Assembly (NCBI GenBank): GCA_003990745.1
Contig: RBNI01001834.1
Location: forward strand, 1 to 20,705
Source of the DNA: Jimgerdemannia flammicorona
Lineage: Eukaryota > Mucoromycota > Endogonomycetes > Endogonales > Endogonaceae
Direction of reading: 5' to 3'
Length of the DNA: 20,705 bases
The notes below the pieces were generated by a model. It was not told the origin of the DNA. It made no database searches and saw only the letters and a list, made by a program, of their open reading frames with translations. Within the stretch, counting starts at the first letter, position 1, and every line of letters starts with the position of its first letter. Both the position numbers and the translations under genes were made by a program. Below are positions 9,216-19,467 of the stretch, one piece after another.

Positions 9216-11940
9216 ATGAATAGTATAACCAATATTTTCTCTTTGAATATGAATGGGTTATGGAGTGCCTCTCAACATAGGAATATTTTTACTTAGCTGA
9301 AGGGATTAGAGGCTAATCTCTTCCTCTTGCAGGATGTCAGGTGTGAGGATGATTTAGATAGGCTGGAATGGATGAAGGAATGGAGAGGTGAGGCAGTTTA
9401 GAAGGACAAGGTTGGGATTCTAGTCTGGAAAGGCAGAGGGGAGATATAGAATATAAGGAGCTGAGGGGATAGATTGGTCTGGGGAGAGTGGATACATACA
9501 GATTGAGAGCCAGTCATAGTGGGCTCTTATTACTGTCCTGCTGTACAGAGTGAGCATGTGGATTGGGTGAAGGGTCTTCAGAAGAGTGGGGTCCTTGTAG
9601 AGGCTGGGGTGGATGTGCTTGGTAGAGACTTCAATATAGTTCAGGACATATGAATGGATAGAACAGATGATGGATGGGGAGCTGAGAGTAGGAGTGGAGG
9701 GCTGGTAGCATAGGAGAATGTAGAAAGGCTAAGTGTTCTGGTGGATGCTGGTAGGGAGTATTGGGGGGATAGGAGGGTATACACACACTGGGCAGGGGGC
9801 CTGGGAATGAGAATTGATTGAATGTTGACAGCCAGCTGCTGGAGGCTGGATGTTTGGAAGTTGCTAGAGGTGGAATAGTGTTCTTGGTCAGATCATTGGG
9901 GGCTGTTAGGGCAGGGGCATTTTGGGGGAAGTGGGGATGGGCCTGGACATTGGTGCCTCAATTTCTCTTTATTAGATAATAGGACCCAGTGAGATGAGTG
10001 GGCTGAAGACATTCAACTGAAAGTGGAGAGCTAGAGGCAGGAAGGTACCCCAGTTGGTGTTTGGTGGTTGAGAATGAAAGGGATGGCCAGGGTCTACTGG
10101 AGTGAGACTGGCAAGGAGGCTGGGAGGCAGAGGAGGCAGCAGGTGAGATGGGCTTCTGTTCAATTGACTAGACTCTTGGAGGATTGGGCAGAGCTAGTGA
10201 CAGTAGAGGCAGGATAGGATTGGAGACTATTAAGGGTGAAAATAGAGATTGGTGAATTGCAACAGATACTGTGGGATGAGGAGGAGGCAAGGGTACAGAG
10301 CTTGGCAGCATAGCTTCATTAGCAGGGTCTAGAGGAAGGGGAGAGGCCCTCTAAGTATCTCATGAAGGCCCTTTAGGCGAGAAGGATACAGCAGAGATAG
10401 GAGGGGATGCTTGACTCTGATGGTATACTGGTGCATAGTATACAGGGCATTCTTGGTTCATTAAAGGAGTGATGTAGTATATTGTAGAGTGTGGAGGAGG
10501 GTGGGGCAGATGTTGCTGCCATTGATCAGATGTTAGAGAATTGACACCCTCTATAAGTGGATGGGCTGAGTGACTTGGCATTACCAGTAATAGAGGAAGA
10601 GATCCACTAGGTTCTTGCTGTGACAACCCCAGGTATGGCACCTGGGGAGGATGGTCTGCCTTGAGACTTCTGGAAGAAGATGGTGGGAGTCCCAGGAGTA
10701 CTGGGTGAGATGATAGTATTGTGTGACTCTATTTTACAGACAGGGAGATGGGTGGGGGAGCAGAATTTGGAGCTGGTGATATTGCTTTATAAGAACAAAG
10801 AAAGGCAAGAGGACTGAAAGAACTGGTGGCCAATTATGCTGCTAGACATAGACAGAAAGTTAGTAACTAAGGTGGTAGTTACAAGGCTATAGAAGGTGGC
10901 CCAGCAAGTCTTGGGTGTTGAGCAGAGGGGCTTTGTGGGAGGCTGGCTCATTAGGGATGGCACAGCCTGGGTATATGAAGTTATTGAAGAGGTATGAGCT
11001 TGTGGACTGGATGGGTGACTGGTCTTTTTAGACCAGGAGAAGGCTTATGACTAGGTGCAGTGAGTCTGGCTGGCAAAAGTTTTGAATAGGATTGGGGTAC
11101 TGCACCAGTTCTGATCAGTGATAATTAGCCTACTGGAAGGGAGTAAGGCTGCACTTATATGTAATGGACATAGAGGGGTATCATTTCCCCTGAGTAGGGG
11201 TATATCCCAGGGGGACCCACTGTCTCCCATTCTATATACTCTTTCTCTGGAGCCCCTAATGGACAGGATTAGGTAGAAGATAGTGGAGCTCTCTATCTTT
11301 GAAATTGGGTGGAAAGTAGGGGCCTTTGCTGATAATATGGTGGTTGGCCTGGGGTCCATTGCTAATGTTGAGGAGCTTAAGAAGATGGTGGAGTAGTATG
11401 AGGAGAACTCTGGAGCTAAACTCAATTGGCACAAGTATGAAACAATGGTATTGGGCAATGGTCTAGTGGGAGGGGATGTTATTGGAACAATCGTCTCTAC
11501 TAGAGAGGTAGTGTGGTACTTGGGTATTTATTTGTCAATATATGAGTTAGTTCTATCTAGACATTGGTGAGAGCAGAGGGTTGAAATCTGGGGAGAGGCC
11601 CTGTGGAGCTGGGGGGGTCACCACTTATCTTTAGTAGGGCATGTCTTGATTTTGAATATCTATTGACTATCAAAGTTGTGATATCTGGCTTATCATCTGG
11701 ACTTCCCAGCCTGGGTAGTGAAGTGATTGATGAAGCTGGCCTAGGGGTGGATCTGGGCTGGAAGAAGGAGTCAGATCAGTTGAGAGGTCTTATCCTTATC
11801 AGTGGCAAGAGAAGGGCTTGAGCTGGTCAACTTTCCAAAAAGACTATACTGCTTGAGAGTATGGTGGTTAAAGAGAGCAGTAGAGTTGAGAGGGGGCAGA
11901 TAGGTCCCTCTATTGCAGAAGGTCTGGGAGATGAGGTTCT
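9216..11940 (+). pseudogene. ORF2 remnant of copy 4 (endonuclease and RT)
   Basis: ATG 9216 reads MNSITNIFSLNMNGLW. Codon 27 is TAG (9294-9296). The metal-site residue is Asp (LLQDVRCE, 9333-9335). DFN is near 9630, SDHWG near 9890 and ERPSKYL near 10350. The RT front box APGMAPGEDGLP is near 10630. Motif A reads FLDQEKAYD at 11025-11051, and QGDPLSPILY is near 11210. The catalytic pair is FADN instead of FADD (11331-11336, GAT AAT), so one catalytic Asp is lost. The thumb region is degraded, and the copy stops near 11940, before the zinc motif. Stops and a few frame changes are spread throughout. Confidence 0.8.
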
Positions 11941-12042
11941 CACAGCACCTTTCTCCTATATAATTCACATTACACCAACTTCAAGCAATGGTTTTTGACA
12001 CAACTTGGAGAAAAGGTACTATAAAAATATCATCAAGCAAGA
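11941..12042 (+). promoter_or_regulatory. 5' leader of LINE copy 5
   Basis: Non-coding, AT-richer stretch between the break in copy 4 and the start of ORF1 homology. The elements CACCTTTCTCCTATATAATT and CTTCAAG recall the leader of copy A. It is the probable internal promoter region by position only. Confidence 0.4.
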
Positions 12043-13721
12043 GTTCCAACAGGTGTGCTGGGTCAGATAGACCTGGGGCATTTAGCTGGCAGAATGTGGG
12101 GTAAGGTTATAGACTAGGGATGGGGGCCTTTAGAGGGTCAAAGAGTGGAGAAGGCTCTAGAGAAGGACTAGTGTCAGATAGAACTAAGGGAAGGCCTGGT
12201 CCCTCTAGCTTTGCAGATAAGGTGAAGGTGAGTGGATGGCCAGCTGGTATTGGGGCTGGTGCTGCTGAGAGAAAGGGCAAGGCAAGTGTCAGGAGGGGGA
12301 GTGGTACTTAGGTGGGAGATGTGAGCATAGGTACTGGAGGTGCTGTGGCTGGGGGAGTGACTGTTGATGGGAGTGTGATGGAGAATCAAGAAAAAAAATG
12401 AGATGTGATGGCTGAGGGCAAGATGGAGCAGGGGTTCCCAATGTGGAAGGGGGACCTGGCAGATGGTATGATGGGGCAGGTGGTGGCATCATTACTCAAG
12501 AAGTCAATTTTGGAGTTTGTGGCTACCTTGTGCTTCTGGGGCTTGGTGGTGATAGCAAGAATGGTCCTGGGGCTTATCTCAAAGCAGGTGGCTGGGGCTG
12601 CCTCAGTGAAGTTTCTGAAGGGTCTGGAGGGGGTTAAGGTGGGCTTTGAGGAGGCAGGTCTACTAGAAGAGGCTCTGAAGACTGGAGTGACAGTTGGGGA
12701 AGTAGTGGTCCCTATAGTGTACTGTCTGAGGTAAGACTCCAGGGTGATATAGTTGCTAGTAAAGAAAATACCTATAGTGATAAAAAAGGAGACTAGGAGG
12801 AGGGTAGAGGAGGTGATAGTAGAGTATAGTGATGTGGTAGTTGTCAGCTTCCAGGTGTGAGAGGGGATCTCCATCATGATGGGTGACATAGATGTCAGAA
12901 TTAGACTGGCTAGAAGGGAGACCATGGGAAAGACGAGAGACTGGCCCTTAGTGTTGATGTGGTGGGCTTTTGTCTGTAAGGTATCGAGAGTGAGAGAGAG
13001 TGAAGAGGAGGAGGAGGACTTGTTGAAGGCTCTAGAGGAGTTGAGTGATCCTATTGAGTAGAAGGTAAAGGCCTGGAAATTGTATGTAGAGTTGATACAT
13101 CTGGAGATTGTTGATAGGAAGTATATTCACACTGACAAGAGGCAGTGAGAGAGGGCTCAAGGGTGCAGGAGGCAGAGGGAGTTGCTGGTGAGCATGGAAG
13201 GAGGGGCAAAGATGAAGGCTGAGAGCCCTGAGAAGTCTGGGAGAGTGGAGGCGAGTGTCTGGACTAGCAAGAGAGGAGGAGATAGGGAGGAGTACCTGGA
13301 AGGGGCTGAGAAGGCACTGCTTAAGGACCCATTTGCTGATAGTACATTTGAGGTCTGGGACCTGGTTGTAGATGATACTCCCCCTCTGATCAGATGGGGT
13401 CTAGCTGCAAGGGTTGAGTAGCAGAGGATGAACTGATGCAGGGTATTCAGCAGGTATACTTTGGGGTTTCTGATGTAGCAAAGGGAGGATAGGTGGTGGC
13501 TGTTGGCAAGGATGAGCTGGTGGATGTCTCTGAGGAGAGATGGGATGAGACTACCAGTATAGGGGCAGATGCCATGATACTGGATACAGGAAGGCCAGAG
13601 ATGCCTGGAGAGAAGGTGGTGGGGAACCTGCTGTGGATGAGCAAGGTAATGGATAACCTCATAGCTGAGGAGTTGGGGGAAATAGACCTGTAAGTGATGA
13701 GTGAGGAGTATTGGGCACAAA
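12043..13721 (+). pseudogene. ORF1 remnant of copy 5
   Basis: Homology starts at about 12043 with no ATG kept. One frame can be followed from 12120 to about 13421 with scattered stops, then the frame changes once near 13430 and continues to 13693. Recognisable parts are DLADGMMGQVVASLLKKSILEF (near 12456), the RRM-like section with DIDVRIRL (12885), the acidic SEEEEDLLKALEEL (13000-13040), the linker block DPFADSTFEVWD with LIRWGL (13329-13400), and MDNLIAEELGEIDL (13650). That linker block is absent from copy A. The minus-strand frames at 12386-12925 and 13157-13789 are antisense shadows of this G-rich gene. Confidence 0.8.
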
Positions 13722-13818
13722 GGCAACCCTTTCACCTGTACCATTCGGGTGACACAAGACTCTGACAACACTTTCAGCAACATCTTCAAGTATTGGTGTT
13801 TTCAAGATAGTGAGCAAC
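13722..13818 (+). promoter_or_regulatory. 5' leader of LINE copy A
   Basis: It begins near AAAGGCAACCCTTTCACC, directly after SEEYWA of copy 5. It contains GTACCATTCGGGTGACAC, shared in decayed form with copy 4, and CTTTCAGCAACATCTTCAAG, similar to copy 3. The presence of these shared blocks argues that the 5' end is complete or nearly so. Confidence 0.55.
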
Positions 13819-15693
13819 ATGCATTCTGGTAAGCATACTGGGCAGGAGGGCCCCAGTGCCTTTGACTGGCAACATGTGGGGGGGGGTCGGGGTGCTGGTC
13901 TTGGCATGCCGAGTGATTTGATGAGAGGATGTGGGGCTGGAGGGGGTGGCAGAGGCAGTGCAAGGCCACATGGGGGAGGGAGGATGACCTTTGCGGATAA
14001 GGTCAGAATGGAGAAGCAGGCGACAGGACTGGATGGCTGGCTGGAGCTGGAGAAGGCGGCTGCTTCCTTGAGTGGTAAGGAGGCCTCTCCACTGGGGGGT
14101 AAGCATAGTGGGGCTGGAGGAGTAGTGGCTGAGGCTGTGACTGTTGATGGCGGTGTGATGGGCAATCTGGAAAAAAATCCAGATGTGACGGCTGATGGGG
14201 GACCTGGACAGGGGAGAGGCGCAGGATCTGGGGACCTGGCTGATAGTGTGATGGGCCTAGTGGCGGCCCCGTTACTCAAGAAATCTCGATTGGAATTCGC
14301 CATCATGCTGTGCTTCTGAGGCTTGGCGGTGACAGCAAAGATGGTGCTGGGGCTGTTGGCGAGCGAGGTGAAGGGTGCAGCCTCGGTTAAGTTTTTGAAG
14401 AAGCTGGAGGCAGTTGAGGTGGGGTTTGAAGAGGAAGATTTGCTACTGGAGGCAGTGGAGAAGGGTGTAGTGGTTGGAGGGATTTCAGTGCCAATGGCGA
14501 GGTGTATGCACTGGGATCCCCAGGTAGTTCATCTGGTGATTGCAGACTTGCCAATGGTGAAGAAGGAGGAGGTGAGGAGACTGGTCACAGATGTGGTGAA
14601 GGAGTACGGCGAAGTGGTCAACATTGGATTCAGGGTGTGGGAGGGGACTGAGCTCAGGACAGGGGATGTGGACATCCGGTTGAGGTTGTTTGGGATGGAG
14701 AATACCGGAAAGGCTAGGGACTGGCTGGTGGTGTTGAAGTGGGGCCTGGTGGAGTGCAAGATTTCGAGGGTGAAGGGGTCAGAGGAAGAGGAGGAGGACC
14801 TGCTGGAGGCACTTGAGGACTTGGCTGGGGCGGTGGAGACACAGCAAAGGGCTTGGAGGGCTTATGAGGCTAGGACAGTAGTGGAGGTGATTGAGGGCAA
14901 GAAGGTGTGAATGGACAAGGTGCTCTGGGAAAAGGCGAAGGGGAGACAGTTGCAGAAGGATTTGTTGGCCAGTTTGGATGGGGGCTGTAGGGCAGAGGCT
15001 ATGGAGGAGGGCACTGGAGCGAGTGCTAGCATCTGGGCAGAGGTGGGGAAGCAAGGGGAGAAGGCGAAGGAGAGTGGGGGACAGGGGCCAGCAGAAGCTG
15101 GAGTGGACACAGCGATGGCGGAAGTTATCCCAATCCAGTATAGTGTTCCCAAGGTGGGAGAGGGGGAGTTGGAGGATGTGTCTGAGGACGGGTGGGATGA
15201 GTCTGTGCGAACTGAGGAGAGGAAGGAAGGAGAGGCGGAGTTGGAGCAGGAAGCTGAGGTAGTTGGAGGGGAGAAATGGCTATTGAGGGCACTGCGAAAT
15301 GTGGCAGCCGAGGAATTGGGCAAGATCGACTTCCGGGTGATCAGTGAGGAATTCTGGGGGTGAGTGTTGCGAGGGGAGGAGGTCATGAGGAAGTTGAGAG
15401 ATGAGATGATGGCAGCTCTTCTGGAGGTGGAGGAGTATGAGGTCACTGAGGCAAGGGAGACAACACTCTTGGAGATAGCTAATGAAAGGGCAGCCTATCT
15501 GTGGGGGCCGCAGAAGGGACTGGAGAAGTAGCAGGTGGTGTGTGAGGAGCATTGGGCATTGATGGAGATGGTGGATGGTGAGGACTGTGTGGAACTATTG
15601 GCAGCTCTGGATGACCAGCAGAATGTGGAAGATGAGATTGTGGCAGAAAGGAACCTGGATCTGGCTGGAGAGGAAGTGAGCATGGAATTGTAG
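13819..15693 (+). pseudogene. ORF1 of LINE copy A (RNA-binding type protein), with stop codons
   Basis: 624 codons in one frame. The first ATG is 13819; four codons upstream copy 4 has ATG where this copy has ATA (13807), so the original start was probably there. Residues 22-60 are Gly-rich. About residues 232-320 (HWDPQVVHLVIADLP, KEEVRRLVTDVVKEYGEVVNIGF, DVDIRLRLF) look like an RRM-type fold. An acidic run EEEEEDLLEALEDL follows, and the C-terminal half is Glu-rich and probably helical. Premature stops are TGA 14317, TGA 14908, TGA 15361 and TAG 15529; the last codon is TAG 15691. By family knowledge the protein would coat LINE RNA. About 40 codons of linker present in copies 2, 4 and 5 are missing here without loss of frame. 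No zinc knuckle is seen. Confidence 0.85.
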
Positions 15694-15727
15694 ATGTGGA
15701 GTTATCACCTTTATCAAATATTTCGCT

Positions 15728-18700
15728 ATGAATAGTACAACCAACATTTTTTCACTGAATGTCAATGGGCTTAGAGAGACTGGGAGGCGACGTATGATTT
15801 TTGGATAGCTGAAGAAAATGGAGGCAGATCTCTTTCTACTTCAAGATGTACAGTGTGAGGGGGAGGAAGATAGACTGGATTAGACAAGAGAGTGGGGTGG
15901 GGAGGCAGTTTGGCAGGGTAAAGTAGGAATCCTGGTTAGAAAGGGGAAAGGGGATGTTGCGGACATTGGACATTGGGGTAGTAGATTAGTGTGGGGGACA
16001 TGGCGGAGGCCTGGATGGAACCCAATTGTGGTGGGATCTTGTTACTGCCCGGCTGAGAGAGGGACCCGAGTGGTGTGGATTGGAGATCTGCAGGATTCTG
16101 GGCTCTTAGTTGAGGCTGGGGTGGATTGTCTGGGGAGAGACTTTAATATGGTATGGGAGAGTAGACTGGACCGAACTGATGGGGGACGGGGTGTGGCAGG
16201 AAGGAGTGGGGGATTGGAGGACTGGGAAGAGGTGGAATGACTCAGCTCACTAGTGGATGCTATGTGACTTCAGGATGGGGACCGACGTCTATATACCCAT
16301 TGGGTGGGAGGGCTGGGAACTAGGATTGATTGGGTTCTTACTGCTGAGTGTTGGGGACATGCAGTTTGGGAGACAATGGAGGTTGAGTGGTGCCCATGGT
16401 CAGACCACTGGGGTATTCAGGGTGGTGGGAGATTTGGAGGGAGCGGAGAGGGGCCAGGACATTGGTGGCTGAACTCTTCGCTGCTGGATGAGATGGACCT
16501 GTGGAATGTGTGGGTGGTAGAGGTACGATCCAAGGTTAATGATTGGAGGTGAGCAGGGATGAGGATTGGAGATAGGTGGCATAGACTGAAATCCGAAGCT
16601 CAAAGGTTCTGGGGGGAGATGGGGAGGGAGCGGGGTGCTCAGCAGAGGAGATGAGTCCGATGGGCATCTAGGAGGCTTGAAAGGCTACTCTTGAATTGGG
16701 CTGGATTACTGGAGGAGGAGGAGGTTTTGGATTGGAAGGCTAAGCGGGCTAGGCTGGAAGTGGTGGAACTGCAGGATTTATTGCAGAAGGAGGAAGCGAT
16801 GCAGGCTCAGGCTATGGTGGCCAGGCTACAGTGGCAGGGATTGGAAGAAGGAGAAAGGCCCACAAGGTTTTTGTCCCATCTCCTTCATGCTAGGGGTACA
16901 AGACACTGGTGGGAAGGAGTTCTTAATGATGAGGGAGAGATGGTATCGGGTGTGCAGGGGATCCTTGGCCAGTTGAGCTCTTGCTGGGGTAACCTCTGGA
17001 GTGAAGAGGAAGGAGGAGAGGTGGAGCAGGACATTGAGTGACATCTGGAAGAGTGGCACCCAAATCCTGCAGCAGGGTTGGGGGAGCTTGGTCAACCAGT
17101 TTTGGGAGAGGAGATCATTCGAGTTCTGGCATCAACAACTCTGGGAACTGTGCCAGGGGAGGATGGTTTGCCTTGGGACTTTTGGAAACATATGGCATCT
17201 GTAGAGGAGGCTCTAGAAGAGATGGCGCTGATGTATGATGCAGTTATCAGTACTGGGGAATGGATTGGAGGGCAGCAGTTGGAGCTGGTGTCACTGCTGT
17301 ACAAGGACAAAGGGCATAAGGAGGACTGGAAGAATTGGAGGCCCATTATGCTGCTGGATATGGACCACAAGCTGGTCACCAAAATTCTGATGGCGAGGTT
17401 GCAGGGTGTGGTCCAACAGGTGCTAGGAAAGGAGCAGCATGGCTTTGTTGGGGGCCAACTGATCCGCGATGGCATGGCATGGGTTCATGGGGTTATTGAA
17501 GGTGCTAGGGCTGCAGGGGTAGATGGCTGCTTGGTCTTCCTGGACCAGGAGAAGGCCTATGATAGGGATCAGAGAGTGTGGCTGGAGAAGGTACAGGAAC
17601 GTATTGGAGTACCAGTGGGCATGTGTCGGTCACTTATTGGACTACTAGAAGGGAGTAGGGCTGCAATTCTGGCTAATGGACACAGGGGGGCCTCCTTCCC
17701 CTTGGGGAGGGGGGTGCCGCAGGGGGATCCGTTGTCACTCATTCTTTACGCCTTTGCCTTGGAGCCATTGTTGGATTGGATCCAGCACAGAGTTGGTGGA
17801 TTGAATATCTTGGGCATCAATTGGAAGGTGGGGGCCTTTGCAGATGATATGATGGTTGGGTTGGGTTCAGTAGCAGATGTGGCTAGGCTCAAGGAAATAG
17901 TTGAGTGGTATGAAAGGTGTTCTGGAGTGAAACTCAACTGGCACAAGTGTGAGACAATGGTCCTTGGGGAAGGAATTGTAGGGGGGGATGTCATTGGAAC
18001 AATTGTCCCGGCTGGAGGAGTGGTATGGTACTTGGGTATCTATTTCTCGGTGTATGGCTCTTTACTTCCCGAGGAGTGGTGGGAGCACAAGCTGGTAGAA
18101 TGAGGGAAAGTCCTGACAAGTTGGGGTGGTAGACAGGTGTCGCTGGCAGGGAGGGTAACTGTTCTGAATGTATATTGGATGCCGAAGCTTTGGTATCTGG
18201 GCTACCATTTGGACTTCCCTAAGTGGGTGGTTAAAAGGCTTCTCAAGATGGCCTACTCTTGGCTCTGGGCTGGACGCCAGAGTCAGATTGATTGGGAGGT
18301 GCTCGCACTCCCAGTGGATCGTGGAGGACTTGGCCTGGTGGACTTTTCCAAGAGGCTACTCTGCTTGAGGGCATGGTGGTTGAAGAGGGCCAGTGAGTTG
18401 AGAGGAGGAGAATGGGTGCCCCTTATGCAGTGTTTGTGAGAGGTAAGGGTGTCGCCACGGGGTGGCTCAGGGGATCTACTGTCCTTGGTGGCCTTGGATG
18501 GTAGCCGGAGGATGTGGTATAAAGGATTCTAGTGTGGAGCAGTTGATGGGGCCCATCGCATTGGGATCCAGTGGCAAGGTACTGAAGAGGAGGAGGACTG
18601 GGGTCCGGAGATGTGGAGGTGGGACTGGCTCTTGTTGGGAGGGAATCTGGTTGAGAACTTCTGATTAGAGGAGGGCATGGAGTGCCTTCGGGGTCTGGGA

Positions 18701-19351
18701 CAGGACTTTTGGCCAGCGACCTGGTAAGGGGCTGGGATCGGGGAGGGATGGGACTGGGCAGGCATCTGGTCTTGGATCAAGGTGGTGTCAAGGTGGCTCC
18801 CACCAAAACTCTGGGTAGCATGGTGGAGGCTGTTGTGGCGAAATGTGATGCTAAACTTTAGGGCTGGCCATCTGGTGGATGATGGGGTTTTTGAATGTGA
18901 GGAGTGTCATAACGTCGGGCAGGAGGGAGGGGTGGTGCAGACTCCTGAACATTGGCTGGGGGAGTGCGAGAGTATGGAGAAATTTTGGAAGGTCATTGGG
19001 GGGAGATTGGGAGTGCCAGTGACTGACCCTGAGGTGGGTGGGTGGTGGGCGGCACTACAGTTGAGATTGGTGGGGGGGGTGGGGAATGAGTGGCTGATAG
19101 TTGGTTGGGCCACCGCAATATGGGTGGGGCTCACAGAACACTGGCGGAGCATCTTTGAGGAGGGTCCTCGGAGGCCTGTGAACCTGAGGGTAGTAAGGTG
19201 GGAGGAGCTGATACTCGAGCTCTTCAAGGCATGGTGGATTGGATGGGGCTCCAAGGGGGGGAGATGTAGGGGACTAGTAAGGAGGATTGTAGAGAAGAGT
19301 GGTGATAGAATTGTAGTGACAGTGGATGAGGTGTCATTTGTAGGAACTTGA
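15728..19351 (+). pseudogene. ORF2 of LINE copy A (APE endonuclease, reverse transcriptase, CCHC), with stop codons
   Basis: 1,207 codons in one unbroken frame, ending at TGA 19349. Endonuclease, residues 1-230: NVNG (Asn13), LLQD (Asp40, where Glu is usual), YCPA, DFNM (Asp138), RIDW (Asp201) and SDH (His227). A charged helical linker ends in GERPTRFL. RT, about 470-770: PGEDGLPWDFWK, WKNWRPIMLLD, FLDQEKAYD (Asp606), VPQGDPLSLILY, FADD (Asp706-707) and YLGIYF. This core is fully open at 17078-18100. The thumb is NVYWMPKLWYLGYHLDFP. The zinc motif is C-x2-C-x14-H-x4-C at residues 1057-1080. Premature stops: TAG 15806, TAG 15881, TGA 16238, TGA 16265, TGA 16550, TGA 16652, TGA 17039, TGA 18101, TGA 18437, TAG 18530, TGA 18662, TAA 18725. 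The protein would nick target DNA and reverse-transcribe LINE RNA in place. Confidence 0.92.
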
Positions 19352-19467
19352 GAGGGAGGGGGGCCCTGTGGGATAGGGTGAAGGCATAGGCTGTATAAAT
19401 ATTACTATAGACGTCTGTTAATAAAGAGAGTCCAAGTGACTATAAAAAAACAAAAAAAAAAAAAAAA
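19352..19467 (+). terminator. 3' untranslated region and poly(A) of LINE copy A
   Basis: A short non-coding end with ATTACTATAG, AATAAA at 19420-19425, AGTCCAAGTGACTATAAAA from 19429 and an A-rich tail to 19467 broken by one C. ATTACTATAG is also present in the 3' end of copy 1. Confidence 0.9.

Larger units (their letters stand above)
6934..11940 (+). mobile_element. LINE copy 4, nearly full length, lacking the 3' end
   Basis: It has a leader, ORF1, spacer and ORF2 to just past the RT thumb, and then stops where copy 5 begins. The leader start (GTACCATTTAGATTACA) resembles that of copy A (GTACCATTCGGGTGACA). It belongs to the same subfamily as copy A but is far more decayed: I noticed only three CpG in 5 kb, and stops and frameshifts are many. 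A short element with target duplication interrupts ORF1 at 8468-8608. The missing 3' end would correspond to about 18450-19467 of copy A. Confidence 0.85.
11941..13721 (+). mobile_element. LINE copy 5, 5' leader and most of ORF1
   Basis: This copy opens with a leader like those of copies 4 and A and carries ORF1 as far as SEEYWA, where it is cut off by the leader of copy A. Everything 3' of that point is missing. I noticed three CpG in 1.8 kb, slightly more than in copies 1 to 4, so it may be somewhat younger. Confidence 0.75.
13722..19467 (+). mobile_element. LINE copy A, full-length reference element
   Basis: A complete non-LTR retrotransposon of about 5.75 kb: leader, ORF1, 34-bp spacer, ORF2, a 3' untranslated region of about 90 bp and poly(A). 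Each ORF stays in a single frame from end to end, broken only by point-mutation stops (four premature in ORF1, twelve in ORF2). It keeps dozens of CpG sites, unlike copies 1 to 5, so it is the youngest full copy here. Gene order and the protein set (ORF1, APE endonuclease, RT, CCHC) fit an L1/Tx1-type element. I found no target duplication: the left flank is ORF1 of copy 5 and the right flank is ORF2 of another copy. Confidence 0.9.

Noticed and set aside
12386..15552. Long minus-strand open frames, up to 215 codons (12386-12925, 13157-13789, 13659-14306, 14862-15446)
   Set aside because: They lie exactly opposite ORF1 of copies 5 and A. They are Ser/Pro/Leu-rich as expected from the G-rich coding strand, have no recognisable motif, and are not conserved between copies.
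15728..19351. Reassigned stop codons (TGA read as an amino acid), given eight in-frame TGA in ORF2 of copy A
   Set aside because: At 16238 another copy reads CGA, the older copies also carry many TAG stops, and TGG is used freely for Trp. CpG decay explains the TGA codons better.
18400..19351. RNase H domain at the end of ORF2
   Set aside because: The region after the RT holds the thumb and a CCHC motif. No conserved D-E-D-D pattern could be made out.
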